DNA from: Erodium maritimum
Taxonomy: Eukaryota; Streptophyta; Magnoliopsida; Geraniales; Geraniaceae
Direction: 5' to 3'
DNA: 64,000 nt
Assembly (NCBI GenBank): GCA_963921825.1
Contig: OY997588.1
Location: 64,624,617 to 64,688,616, forward strand
The first letter of the stretch is position 1; each line of letters begins with the position of its first letter. The notes below the pieces were generated by a model. It made no database searches. It saw nothing but the letters and a program-made list of their open reading frames with translations, and was not told where the DNA came from. The translations under genes and the position numbers were made by a program. Below are positions 10,823 through 21,842 of this stretch, one piece after another.

Positions 10823-12188
10823 AGAGAAAAAATCAAATATAAACCATTTCTTAACGTAAAAATTGTGTGAACCAATCCAAGCCATTCATTTTAAGAATGG
10901 ATGGATGAGATGCAATTGATTTGTTGACTGCAAAAAAACAGCACTTTTTAATAAGTGGTAAGGGCTTTTTAGTAAAACCATCATATTTTTTTACCAATTT
11001 ACTAATTTAATTTCTCCCGCTTCGTTTGAACTCCGATTGGCTTCAAACTTGCGCCATTGGTTGTGTTTTTTCAAGGGCTTTCTATCAAGACCAGTTATAA
11101 ATATATTTTGAAGCACGGAAAAAAATTATTTCGGGGCTGATTTTAAAAAAAAAAGTTAAGTCTGGGTAATTTTTATCAACATTATACACTGGGTTTATCA
11201 ACACTATACACTGGGTTTATCAACACTGAACACTAGTTTTATCACCTCATTTTTCAAAATCGAACATGATTTTATCACATCATCACATGTTTTTTTATGA
11301 ACACTAAGCACTAGTTTTATCAACACTAAACACTATGTTTATCATTAAATTACATGTGTTTTTATCATCTCATCACATTTTTTTATCAACACTAAACTCT
11401 AGGTTATCACCCTTATTTCGGGCTGATTTTAAAAAAAAGTTAAGTCTAGGTAATTTTTATCAACACTATACACTGGGTTTATCAACCATTACCCCTAGTT
11501 TTATCACCTCATTTTCCAAAACCGAACATGATCTTTATCACCTCATCACATGTTTTTTTATGAACACTAAGCACTAGTTTTATCAACACTAAACACTATG
11601 TTTATCATTAAATTACATGTTTTTTTATCATCCCATCACATGTTTTTTTTATCAACACTAAACTCTACTTTATCACCTTTATTTTTAATTGAAAATGATT
11701 TTTATCACCTCATTATCTGTTTTTATCACCCCAACACATGTTTTTTTATCAACATTTAGCACTAGTTTGATACCCCGATATAAAAAAATTTATTAGTGAA
11801 GATTTATCAACACTCAACATTGTTTTTATCACCCCAATATAACTTTTTTTATTTTTGTGCTTCAAAATATATTCATGACTGATCTTGATTTAAAGCCCTT
11901 GGAAAAAGAAAAATATTGGCGCTAGTTTGAAGCTAATCAGAGTTGAAACGAAGCGAGAATGATTAAATTAGTGAATTGTTGAACAAAAAAATGGACACTT
12001 GTCCACATGGCACCATGCTATTACAATTATACCCTTCACTGTGTGAGAAAGGAAGAAAGTTGTCTGGGGTTTGGTGGAATTGGGGTGATGATGTGGCATT
12101 ATGGTGAATGTTGAATCCAAAATGTGTGTGGATAGAATTGGTTCACACAGTTTTTAGGATAAGAGAAGTTTCTATTAGAATTCTCCTC
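10823..12188 (-). mobile_element. Non-autonomous MULE, TTTATCA-repeat family, copy 1
   Basis: Bounded by the 9-bp direct repeat tattcgaaa (10814-10822 and 12189-12197), the usual MULE target-duplication size. Both ends are inverted copies: the left end gagaaaaaatcaaat...aaccaatcc matches the reverse complement of the right end (gaggagaattct...gaaccaattc). Similarity continues for about 300 bases inward, for example the block around 11030-11110 against 11850-11970. The left end closely matches the inverted right end of the large MULE at 30861-40473, so the element is oriented opposite to that one as written. It has no coding capacity; the middle is repeat array. The insertion lies about 330 bases upstream of the GASA start codon, so it forms part of that gene's upstream region. 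Confidence 0.85.
11160..11860 (-). repeat. Nested TTTATCA array inside the MULE
   Basis: Some 25 or more TTTATCA motifs, mostly inside short repeats of the form tttatcaacactatacactg (about 22 bases). These are grouped in a higher-order unit of about 285 bases, whose start (gctgattttaaaaaaaagtt then aagtct) recurs near 11135 and 11418. The motif is TGATAAA on the opposite strand, the same word found throughout the introns of the 9.6-kb MULE. Confidence 0.85.
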
Positions 12189-12366
12189 TATTCGAAAGTA
12201 AGCATAATTGGTTGTTGTTTTAGTTTTATAGCCTCCACACTCTGTGTGTTCTTCTCCCCTGTTGGGATGGTATTTGGTGTTATTCTTGTTGTAATTGTTG
12301 TAGAGATCTGTTGATTGAAGTTTCGATAAAAATGCTCTTTAGTTTGTATTAATTCTATCCTCAATC

Positions 12367-12800
12367 TTTTTTTTGAAAGCTTCATTAAGAAGAAAGATTA
12401 CACCTTACACTACGAGCAATAGATGGGGAACCAAACACCTCATTCTTGAACTATTAAACTACGAAATGCAAACTGGGCTAGGTTATAGGTAACCTTATTA
12501 CAACACCGAGGCACGTATAAAAGTGCCACATCTCCAAAAACATCTAAAGAAGACCAAATGTCCTCTACAACAGGCCCTTCTACGACATCAAACCATCGAT
12601 CGCAGACAGCCGAAACTACATTCGAGGCATCCGACTCCACTTCCCTGACTTGCCACCCTTAATCCAAATACCACTGGAGGCCTTTTCTCAAAGCCAAACA
12701 CTCGACAAGATGAGGGGAAAATATCCCGTGTGAAAACAAGTCCTCGCTCTAATTCCATCATCAACTTCTCTTCAAAGACTGAGTTTTATAATACGTTTTA
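12367..12800 (-). mobile_element. 5'-truncated LINE, RNase H end
   Basis: On the minus strand the sequence reads through ECLALRKGLQWYLD, a TGA/TAA-type stop, then GWQVREVESDASNVVSAV and VPRCCNKVTYNLAQFAF. These are the C-terminal part of a plant RNase H-like domain (RVT_3) as found at the end of LINE ORF2. It finishes with a short untranslated region and a run of A's (the T-run at 12368-12374 on +). At least one in-frame stop is present. I could not find a convincing target duplication on the right side. Confidence 0.65.
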
Positions 12801-13355
12801 GTTGATGAAATAAAAATTGGAACGACATTTTGAGATTAGATTGTAGAGGACTTACATATTTTGTGGAGTAAATTGAGAGACAGGTTTCACGGTGTGGGTG
12901 GCTGAGCATTAAAATGTTGGTCAAGTGGTTAGTTGGGGATATTTAACACTCAAGGAATAAACAATTGATTTATTCATATTAATGTTTACCATTTCAATTA
13001 TCACAATTCCATTTATTTTGCGAAATATAAATAATTGCATTTTTTAATTGAAAACAAAAATGGAATTGGCCACCAAGTTGATCTCGCTGCATGTGCGCTC
13101 TGACCAAAGCACGAGACACAAAACTGCGCTTGTTTCCCAAAACTACCCACGTGCGCTGTAGACCTGTATCTGTATGTATGATGTGAAACCTTTTTTTGTT
13201 GGTAATTATTTTTCTAAATTTATACTTTAATTTTATTGATCTGCCAAGACATTCTCACATATTATTATAATAATAAGTACAGTAATCTATTTAACTATAG
13301 TGTGTGAGTGATTAGTTGACATATGTCTTAAGATGTAAGTTCGATAAATGCCTAA
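12801..13355. other. No recognisable feature
   Basis: AT-rich spacer without coding potential or clear terminal repeats. Confidence 0.4.
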
Positions 13356-13677
13356 TGGCATCTACAGTGTTATCGTCGGCCGCTGATGAGGAGTGGTCGG
13401 CGGAGAGTATTAAAATATTAGTTTTTTTTCTTTCTAACCAGCTTACCGCCTATGCAAACCGTCAGCAACCTGCAATATTTGGCGTTTTTGCCGGCAAGGA
13501 GCCACAAACTTTAAAGGAAAAGTAGGGCATTTAGATTTCTAGCCGTTGGCGCCGACGTTGAGCTCCCAGTCGCTGCTCCCCACCAGCAACCTCCCCGCCA
13601 GCTCCACGCCTCCTCCACGCCTACTCCTCGCCGGCGATTTCTCCCCGCCAGCTCCCAGCCCACCACTGTGGATGCCC
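13356..13677. mobile_element. Tourist-like MITE, 322 bp
   Basis: Ends are inverted copies (tggcatctacagtg on the left, gggcatccacagtg as the inverted right end), flanked by the 3-bp direct repeat TAA at 13353-13355 and 13678-13680. TSD size and the GGCATCNACAGTG end are those of PIF/Harbinger MITEs. The interior has a GC-rich half (13545-13665) with repeated cgccagctcc blocks and no coding capacity. Confidence 0.75.
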
Positions 13678-13680
13678 TAA

Positions 13681-14836
13681 GTAAAAAAATGACAAATTGA
13701 GTATTTATCTGATGAAAGCTCTGTACCTATTCATCCTATTAAGTAAAAAAACGTTATATTACTGTACAGGAAAAATAACTTGGATATGTAGGACAATGGC
13801 AGGGTACCCTAGGGTGACTTCCCTTTAAACATAGGGATATGTATACAACGTAACGGTCGGTCGATTCTTCCGTAGTTTTCAAGTATAGTTTAAAAGGTCC
13901 ATGATAGAGTTGTTTTTTTATAGCAAATAGTATAATATTATTGATACGAAATTGAATTATAGGTAGATTTTCACCAACGAGAGTAAGACAAAAGGAAAAA
14001 AAATTAAATTGGTAAAATTTTGGTCTAACCCATAGGTAAAGAACGCTCAGCCCTATAACATGGCACCCGATAATACCAGGGGATAAGAAAAAGGAGACGG
14101 GCTCTTGTTGCTTGGACAATACTGAGAAACCGTAACACATTTCCTGACTTGACCTGAAATTGCTCGTGACAATTGATCTAAGGCGTTAGAGATGATAACG
14201 AGTGTCTAGGGAGAAGACCAGGAAATTGGAGAATTAGGGTGTCGGGCTTGCACCGACTATGGTAGGGCGAGGTGTATGTCCCCACATACACCATGTTGCT
14301 CGTCCTGAGGCTCATTGAACCCGGCGAGGCTGCGTAGTAGACATTGCCTGGTTATTTGGGCCAATAAGAGTTGTGATCAATATTCCAAGCCGATATCACG
14401 TCGTCGTCGAGTTTTCCCCCCGATCCAACGGAGGGGTTGGATCGACCATGCACGAAGGTCCCGATGGGTCGGGTGCTTTCCGAGCTGATCTTCAGAAGAC
14501 GACGATGTTAATTGTGAGTGTCGTATAACCTGTTTATTATCTCCAGTATATGCCAAAGACCTACCTTTTCCAGCAACACCACAACCTGTCTTGTCATAGT
14601 CACTTTGTGAGTCATCAATATACCTCTTCAATTCAATAATAGACTCCTCAATTTTCAGACCAGGACCAATATCAATATGCAAGGCAACACCATTAGTAGG
14701 CATGTTGCGATCACAAACCATTGTGATTCATTTAGACACAAAACACATGAAATGGTTATAGAGAGATTAGTGAGGGCTCTAGGTTTAGATACATTTAAGA
14801 GAGGTTTGGTTGGCTTTCCAAAGCTCATAAATTCAT
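13681..14836. other. Unassigned spacer with two orphan open frames
   Basis: Minus-strand open frames at 13754-14140 (128 codons) and 14377-14721 (114 codons) show no recognisable domain, biased codon use or splice context. The second contains an acidic then basic tail (GGKTRRRRDIGLEY). I do not call either a gene. Confidence 0.3.
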
Positions 14837-15761
14837 TGTAAGAACCGTCTCTGGTCGATCCCGGTCGAACCGGTGATTTCTGGCGAAAGTTGACTTTTTG
14901 TCGGAAAAGTCAACCGATGACTCCGGGAGTCATTCGGGACCTTTCCGGGACCCAAAACGCTTAGCCGTCATAACAGGTAGCTTAGTTGGGTCGTTTCCTT
15001 TCAATAGACCAATTTTACGGGAAAAAAGTCAACTTTCGGTCAAACTAAGCCTAATTAGTGACTAAACCTAATTAATTTGGTTGTGCTAGAAATTGGCAAG
15101 GGCAAGGTGACCCCCACATGGACATGTGTCCATGATGGCTTGAAGGAGAAGAAATGGGCCTCTAATGACCCATTTGCCCTCACATGAGCCAAATGAGAGG
15201 AATTGGACCTAAGGGGCACTTTAGACTTTACAAATTTTAGGTTTTAAAGCATTTTGGGAGCAAAATTCAGTCATTTCTTTGTGTTGGCCAAATTTTAGAG
15301 AGAGAAAGAAGGAGAGGAGAAAACATGGATGCTTGAAGAAGAAGAAAGGGAGAAAGGAGAAAGCTTTGGTCAAGTTATTCATTAAATCTTCTCAAAAACC
15401 TCTAAATCCTCTTCATCTATCCATTTCCAAGGTAAGTAAACTCTAACTTTCTACTTTCAATCATTTTGGAGTTATGGGTTTCCATATAAAATGCATGAAC
15501 TAGTTGGGTTTTAAGTTATTGTTGTTAGTTGATTGTTTAAGAGAACAAGGAGATTGATTTATGTAGAAATCAATTTGGATTTTGGTTGTTTTGGTTGGAA
15601 ATCTCTTGGGTAATTGTTGTTTTGATGAAGCCCTCTAAGGGTAGTGAAGTATTGGAGTTATGGTACTGTTTTGGAGGTTTTGGGTGGTTAAAAATGGAGT
15701 TTTTGGTGTTGATTTCGTAGAAAGGAGGCTAGAGGAAGAAGAAGGACGAAACAGGTCTGGA

Positions 15762-15885
15762 CCGTCACGGATCCGTGACGGAAGACGTCACGGCTCCGTG
15801 ACGGAGACCGTGACGGCACACGTCACGGGTCCGTGACGTCATCCGTGACGGGGAGCCTCACGGCTCAGTGACCCGAACCGTGACA
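15762..15885 (+). repeat. Palindromic CGTCACG/CGTGACG array within the LTR
   Basis: About nine alternating CGTCACGG and CGTGACGG words spaced 3-5 bases apart. The first pair is a perfect 20-base palindrome, CCGTCACGGATCCGTGACGG (15762-15781). It is much more GC-rich than the rest of the LTR. TGACG is the core of as-1-like bZIP (TGA factor) sites, so an enhancer role is possible, but this is inferred. Confidence 0.8.
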
Positions 15886-16599
15886 TATCAGTTTTGGGCC
15901 TTTTGGGTCCTCTTTGGGTGTTTTTCGTTTAATTCGAAATGCTATCTTGAACTGACTGTTTGGGGGTTTTAACTTGGGTGTTTGCCTCTTAAACCACCCT
16001 TATTTAGTCTTTAGTTCTAGTGTTAATTTGTGATCCTAGACTTTATTCTCGAGCTCGGAGGAGGAGACTTCTAGGCGTTCGCGTAGACTAAACTTTTGGA
16101 GAGCACTTGAGGTAGAGAAGAGTAGTAATTTCCGCTTTTAAATTAAAGAATGTTAATAGTATGCATATAGGATGTTAATAACCGGTAAAGTCTTAGTTTG
16201 CATATAGGGTGTGATTAACTAGAATAACCGCTTTTCAATTATGGGAATTGCCGTGCTGTAGAATCACATGTGGCCATGTCGAGCCTTATGATTGTGTGTT
16301 GGTTGTGTTTGATTATGGTTATTCGTCCTTAAATGTCGATGTATAATATACTCTTGGTTAAATTAAGAATCATATTATGCCATTTGAATTATAATGAATC
16401 CAATATGAATGTTTGTTTCGTGATATGATTGGTTGAATGAATGTGATATGAATGTTGCCTTGTGATATGATCGGGTGAATGATAGACCGATACGGAGTTC
16501 TTGGTAAGTTGTGACGATAGGCTTCGTTGGTATGATAAGTTCGGTGTAGTGTGGTTGGTGTTGTATTGTGTGTTGTGACTTGTACCCCTAGTGACGGGA

Positions 16600-16828
16600 A
16601 GATACCCGAACGAGGTGTGTGCCGGTCTGGTATGTGTGCATTGAGATTTGCCCCGATGTGTGTTCCGGGAAGACATCTAGATCGATGGGTATTCTGGTAT
16701 GATGTATGTCGTTTCACCCCGTGTTGTGTGTTCCGGGAAGACATCTGGACCGAGGGGTATTCCGGTATAATGTATGTTGTTTCACCCCGATGATGTGTGT
16801 TCCGGGAAGACATCTGGACCGAGGGAAT
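16600..16828 (+). repeat. Tandem repeat at the LTR 3' side, about 65-bp units
   Basis: Three to four units containing tgtgttccgggaagacatct, ggaccgagggg and tattccggta, with a more diverged unit at 16570-16630. The array ends at the LTR truncation point. Confidence 0.8.
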
Positions 16829-16904
16829 TTTTTTTCAAAACTATTCCTTAATAAACGATTGAAAAAAAAGTACAACACATCAAACATACTCATTGATTTT
16901 TTTA

Positions 16905-17540
16905 GCCATGCCGGCGAGCAACAACCTATGGGTTGCCAAGATTTCGAGTTCCATTTTGGAGGTGTCCATGCCATAAAGCTCTTGGTACTCGCGCATGAGT
17001 CTCTTTAACGACTAAATCTGCACTGCTCGGTTCTTCCCAGGCATTTGGCCAATTTTGGATTCAGGGTCGACATAATTGGTTCCTTGCCCTTTTCAGTTGT
17101 CTTTCTCGCCTTATCCACCTTTTGGCTCTCGGCCCAACGACCGCGTATGAGTCTGGAAATGCCTTCAGCATCGTCAATGGTTAGAACGACAATGTCCATC
17201 ATACACATTGGAATTTTTGGGGTCCTCGATTCTCTAGTGCCATCGGATGTCGATATAGTCTTCGTTAGTCGAGGAGAACTCGTTCTCGAACTGAGTGTTC
17301 CAACATGATTTATTTTTGGTAAGGTTCCACCATTTCTTCCAAACGAAGTCATGATTATACAAGTCATTGTAATCCTTCTCGACATTGTCCAAGACCTGAT
17401 CGTCTGAACGACTACTTTGGTATATGTGTTTGCACGTTGACCAATACCCTTCAAACTTCTCTGTTTTCGGTTCATGATTCTCCAATAGCCGGTCTCCTCC
17501 GTTGCCATAGTGACGAGGGAGACATCGTTCTTCACGTTAT
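16905..17540 (-). pseudogene. PIF/Harbinger ORF1 (Myb/SANT-like) relic
   Basis: Minus-strand reading shows FEGYWSTCKHIYQSSRSDDQ, followed by a YNDLYNHDFVWKKWWNLTKN segment and NTQFENEF. This is the pattern of the trihelix/SANT-like DNA-binding partner protein encoded by plant PIF/Harbinger elements. It then degenerates into several frames and ends with a MDTSKMELEILATHRLLLAG-like C-terminus near 16920. Several stops and frame changes are present. The transposase partner is not adjacent, and no TIRs were identified around it. Confidence 0.55.
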
Positions 17541-18409
17541 CCCTAAAACGGGTACTCGTCTTGCTGGTGCCGTGTTTTGAGTCATTCGAGTGGTTTAACC
17601 ATGCACTTATTAGTGCGATCTCTTCGTCTTGTGTCTATTTCTGGTTATGGCTGAATCATTGGCAACTTTATGTCTGGGCCCAGGGAGGTAGAGCCTAGGG
17701 CACCGTCACTCGTATGAGGCGGTATACGAGTTAGGCCTAATATTGGGATGGATGAATAGAACAGGCTCGGGGGCATTGAAGAATGCAGCAGTGACTGAAC
17801 TTACGGGTCCTCCCAAAACGATTTGTCGTCTCGATCGCCGGAGCAATATGTGCGATTTATTATATTTTAAAAATATATTCCGATAAAAGAGAAATTAATC
17901 TCGTTGTTTCAATTGTTAGGTTTTATCGTCGACACCGTGTGGTGCCCCCACCTATTTTCTTTTTTTATCAGCGATTTTTAGAATTTTTATAAACCTAGCC
18001 ATCGAACTTAAAGACAAGATCAAGGGACACCCTCCGAAATACAATTCTAAGAAACAGGGCTAAATCCATCTATTGAATGTAAGATTGAAATGTTATTTAA
18101 GATGTTATACTAGCTAGCGTTGAGGTGTATACGTACTAAAGTGGTCGAAAACCTAAACAAATGGGTGATCCTCTTGTGGTGTGAAATGAACTCAAAGATG
18201 GACAAGATCTCATCTCCATGTTACTGTTGCTGAGAAGCACAATGATTGAAGTTGAGATCTAAAGGAGGCACGTGCTTCTTACCCATTTCAATTTGAGTAC
18301 ACCCAACACATCAGCATTTGCTCAAGCTTTTCTTTTCCTGTGGTATGTGACACCTCCAGCAACACAGTCTGCAACGCATATCCAATGGTAAGTGTTTGGA
18401 TAGGTAATG
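17541..18409. other. No recognisable gene
   Basis: Mixed sequence that includes fragments resembling LTR pieces (around 17925-17965), but nothing delimitable. Confidence 0.35.
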
Positions 18410-21400
18410 TGTCACAGAACAGGAGAAGACCCGAGCTTGGGTGCCGTGCATGTAGGGACGAGGAGGGCTCGGTCCCATTTGGTTGCCAAGAAGGAGAGCG
18501 AGGATAAGCGATGGGTGCGCGGGCCGGTTGGCATGGTCAAGGGCCGAGAAGCCTTGACATGGCTAGCTTGGGCGCACGCCAAGTTGGCGGGGACAAGGAG
18601 CTTGAATCAAGGAGTCAAAGATCTAGGTGGTTTGAAGACCAAGAGAGAATCAAGGGCTGGTCTTTGACTATGAAGAAGTCATAGCATTGAATTGAAATTC
18701 AAATGTTTGAATTCAAATTCAAATCTTTTGAATTCAATTTTCCTTAATTCTAGTTTCCAAATATAGCTCATTGTAACTAGTACAAATAGGAGGCTAGATG
18801 GCCATTGTAAATCACTTATTCACTTGTTGATTTAACTCATAATACAAAGAGAAAACGCTCCCCTCTTGAGCACCAATCTTCTCTTCTTTGTCCCTCTCTT
18901 TGTTTCTTGTTCGTTTGCTCGCTTATCAAAACGCTTCCGCAACGTTTGAAGGCTGATCGCTTCGCTTACAAAGCCTAGGAAAAGGCTTGTGTAGGGTTGT
19001 GAGCCGCACGGATCAAAGGGTGGATTATGGTCCCGTGACAAGTGGTATCAGAGCTCCGGTTCAAGAACAAGGATGGTTGAGCAAGAGAACGCTTTGGAGG
19101 TGGAAGCTAGTGGCCGTGACATGTCTAGAGTGAACACCAAAAAGAGAAGTAAGTCAAAAGATCCTTCACTTCGTGATATTGATTCTTCTTCTTCTATTTC
19201 TTTGGAGGAACGCATAGCTCTTTTGTAGGAGTATATGAAAAAGGGAGAAAGGAGGCATACAGAGGTGAAGGAGGTGATCAACACGTTGGGCAGGCGTGCT
19301 GATGGTTTTGACAATACCCTCAATCTGTATACTATGAAGGTAGACGAATTGGAGGCAGTCGTGGCTTCTTTGCAAGAGGAGTTGAAGATTTGCAAGAAAG
19401 CTTTGGCCAATGGAGGCGGGGGCGCCCCAAGGATGGATGTTCCTCGGCCAAAGGCTTATGCAGGCACTCGCTCAGCAAAGATCGTTGACAACTTTCTATG
19501 GAGCTTGGACAACTATTTTGAAGCCGTGGGCGTTCAAGACGATTCATGTAAGCTCAAAAACGTTTGCAATTATTTGTCTGACATTTCTAGTTTGTGGTGG
19601 CGTAGACGTTGTGAAGAAGCTAAACTCGAAGGCGAGGAAGAAATCGAGTGTTGGCTTGAGTTCAAAGAGAGTTCAGAGCACAATTCCGACCCGAAAATGC
19701 TGAGGATGAGGCGCGAGGAAGGCTCCGCCGGTTGACTCAGAAGGGGTCCATCACTGAGTACGTGGTGGCATTTCAGGAGATAATGCTGGAGATTCCGGGC
19801 TTTGGAGGGAAAGAGGCGCTCTTTCAATTCAAGGACAGATTGGCCACTTGGGCGCAAGCTGAATTGCGAAGGGCCAATGTGCAGAAGTTGAACGAGGCGA
19901 TTCGTGTGGCTGAATCCTTGGTCGATTACGCAAGGAAGGACAAGCCAATGGACGACCGTGGTACAAGAAGTAGGCGGTCACCTCATAAGGAGGAGAAGCG
20001 AAGGGACGGATCCGTGGAGAAGCCAAGGTTCAATACCGAGAGGCCAACCAAACCGGGTAGTCCTAGTTCCTTTCAAAATGCCTTGTAATGTTATATTTGT
20101 AAAGGCTCTCATCTGATGCGTGATTGCCCAAACAAGAGTAGCTTGAGAGCTATGGAGACCGTGCCGGAACCGCCGCAAGAGACCACCATGAGTTCGTTAA
20201 TGCTCTTGGGTGCAATGTGAGCGGAGGAAGGACGGAAGGAACGTAAAGGTTCCATGTACGTGGATACCGAGATGAACGGAGTCGAGATGAAGGCCCTTGT
20301 TGATACGGGTGCTTTGGACTTGTTCGTTAGCCTTGAGGTAGCCAAGAAGATGGGGCTCAAGATAAGCAAAGAAGGTTCATGCGTGAAGACGGTGAACAAA
20401 GAACCAACTCCCGTGGAAGGTATAGCTCGAGGTGTCCAACTAAAGATTGGAGCTTGGAGTGGAAAGGTGGACTTGTTTGTGATGAGGCTAGACGATTATT
20501 ACTCTGTCATGGGTTGGGATTTTCTCGATCACATACAAAGTGTAGTCGTCCCTCACCTAGACACGATGTGGATCTTGGAGGGGACGCCGTGTCACATCCC
20601 GCTCATAAGGAAACACAAAGGAGGTAAGACAATTTCAGCTATGCAACTGAATTCATGTCTAAATTACTCTCCTCCTTCTACCTTTCTTGAAGACTTCGGG
20701 GTTGGTGGGACAACGGTGGAAGTTCCGACCTTGGTAAAGGAGCTTTTGGACGAGCCCAAGGACACTCCGTCTTGTGGGCTACCCAAGAAGCTACTGCCAA
20801 GTCTTGACGATGATGATGTCAAGGAGCTTGTGCCGGAGAAGAGCTCAAATATGCAAGCAAGGAACCATCATGGGGACTTGTTGGAACATGTGGAGGCAAA
20901 AGCACTTGTACCTCAAGATGGTGGGGTAGAAACCAAGACGGATGTGACCAAGGGGAACTTCGTCCGCAAGGTTAGACCGCACACCAAGAAGGTCAAGTGG
21001 CTCAAGGTGTTGTGGAGGGACACGACCTTCTCAACCAAGGTGCAAACCAAGAACCGGCGTGTGGTGTTGGGTCTTCATCGTAGGCATTACGCGAAGGTAG
21101 ATCCTTTGGATTGGGCCAAGCTATTGGATGATGCGATGGACAACCCCAACCTAAATGACCCTTCTAGAGAGCACAATCTTGAAGGACGTCAAGTTGTACT
21201 AGAAGAGGCGAAAGGGTGGCATGCCGAAGATGACATCCAAAGTTCGTACTTCCAAGATACAACCAAGGGGCATATTCAAGAAAACCATGGAGGTAAGATA
21301 CTTGAGTCAATCTCATCCAATTTTGATTCTAAGTATCACTCTTCTTCTACATTTCTTGGGGTCGACATGGGCGACAAAGGGGTGAAGAAGAAGGAAGGGA

Positions 21401-21842
21401 CTTTTGAGATGGTTGGCGAACTTGTGGTCGAGTTCAAAGGCACTCCGCCTTGTGGGCTGTCCAACAAGTTGATACCAAGGCTCAAACCTTCTCAAGACGA
21501 GGAGGCGGTGAAACTCGCAAGTGCCTTAGGCGATGACTTGTGGGGGCACGACCCGTTGGGTAACACCAATGCGGGTTTTGTCTTGAAGGACGAGGACCAC
21601 CGAACAAGGGCTGCCGAGGCAAGGAGCGTGGGGCAGCCAAGCATCAGGGCGATGCTTCGTTTTGGTGGGGGAGGATGTCACGGACTAGGAGAAGACCCGG
21701 GCTTGGGTTGGTGTCGTGCATGTAGGGACGAGGAGGGCTCGGTCCCATTTGGTTGCCAAGAGGGAGAGCGAGGCCAAGCGATGGGTGCGCGGGCCGGTTG
21801 GCATGGTCAAGGGCCGAGAAGCCTTGACATGGCTAGCTTGGG
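18410..21842 (+). mobile_element. Ty3/gypsy element with gag and protease only (non-autonomous)
   Basis: The 5' LTR is 18410-19040 (TGTCAC...GTGACA, 631 bp). It is followed by a methionine-initiator primer site at 19043-19054. A gag region comes next, with a coiled-coil-like N-terminal half and a retrotransposon-gag core (about 19235-20090). An aspartic-protease region with the ALVDTGA motif follows near 20290, then a long region without RT, RNase H or integrase motifs. A purine-rich tract (ggtgggggagga) precedes the 3' LTR start at 21676. The 3' LTR is cut off after about 167 bases, where the copia element begins. The coding part is broken in a few places. The architecture matches TR-GAG or LARD-like gypsy derivatives that depend on another element for pol. 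Confidence 0.75.
19043..19054 (+). other. Primer binding site (initiator Met tRNA)
   Basis: TGGTATCAGAGC two bases after the 5' LTR end, complementary to the 3' end of plant initiator Met tRNA, the usual plant LTR-element primer. Confidence 0.9.

Larger units (their letters stand above)
14837..16828 (+). mobile_element. Ty3/gypsy-type LTR, truncated at 3' side
   Basis: Begins TGTAAGAACCG at 14837, like the LTR start at 25863 and the inverted end of the solo LTR at 57868. Shared blocks include a gttgactttt...aagtcaaccga segment and cttagccgtcat. It continues through a purine-rich leader (agagagagaaagaagg near 15298) and tandem repeats at its far side, then stops abruptly at 16828 where other DNA begins. 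No internal region or second LTR is attached. It is an old, partial LTR; target duplications were not found. Confidence 0.6.

Noticed and set aside
14377-14721. 114-codon minus frame as a gene
   Set aside because: No domain, no intron context, no similarity I can recognise; kept only as an orphan frame.
16370-16813. His/Thr-rich 147-codon minus frame with internal repeats
   Set aside because: It is the translation of the LTR tandem repeat, not a protein-coding gene.
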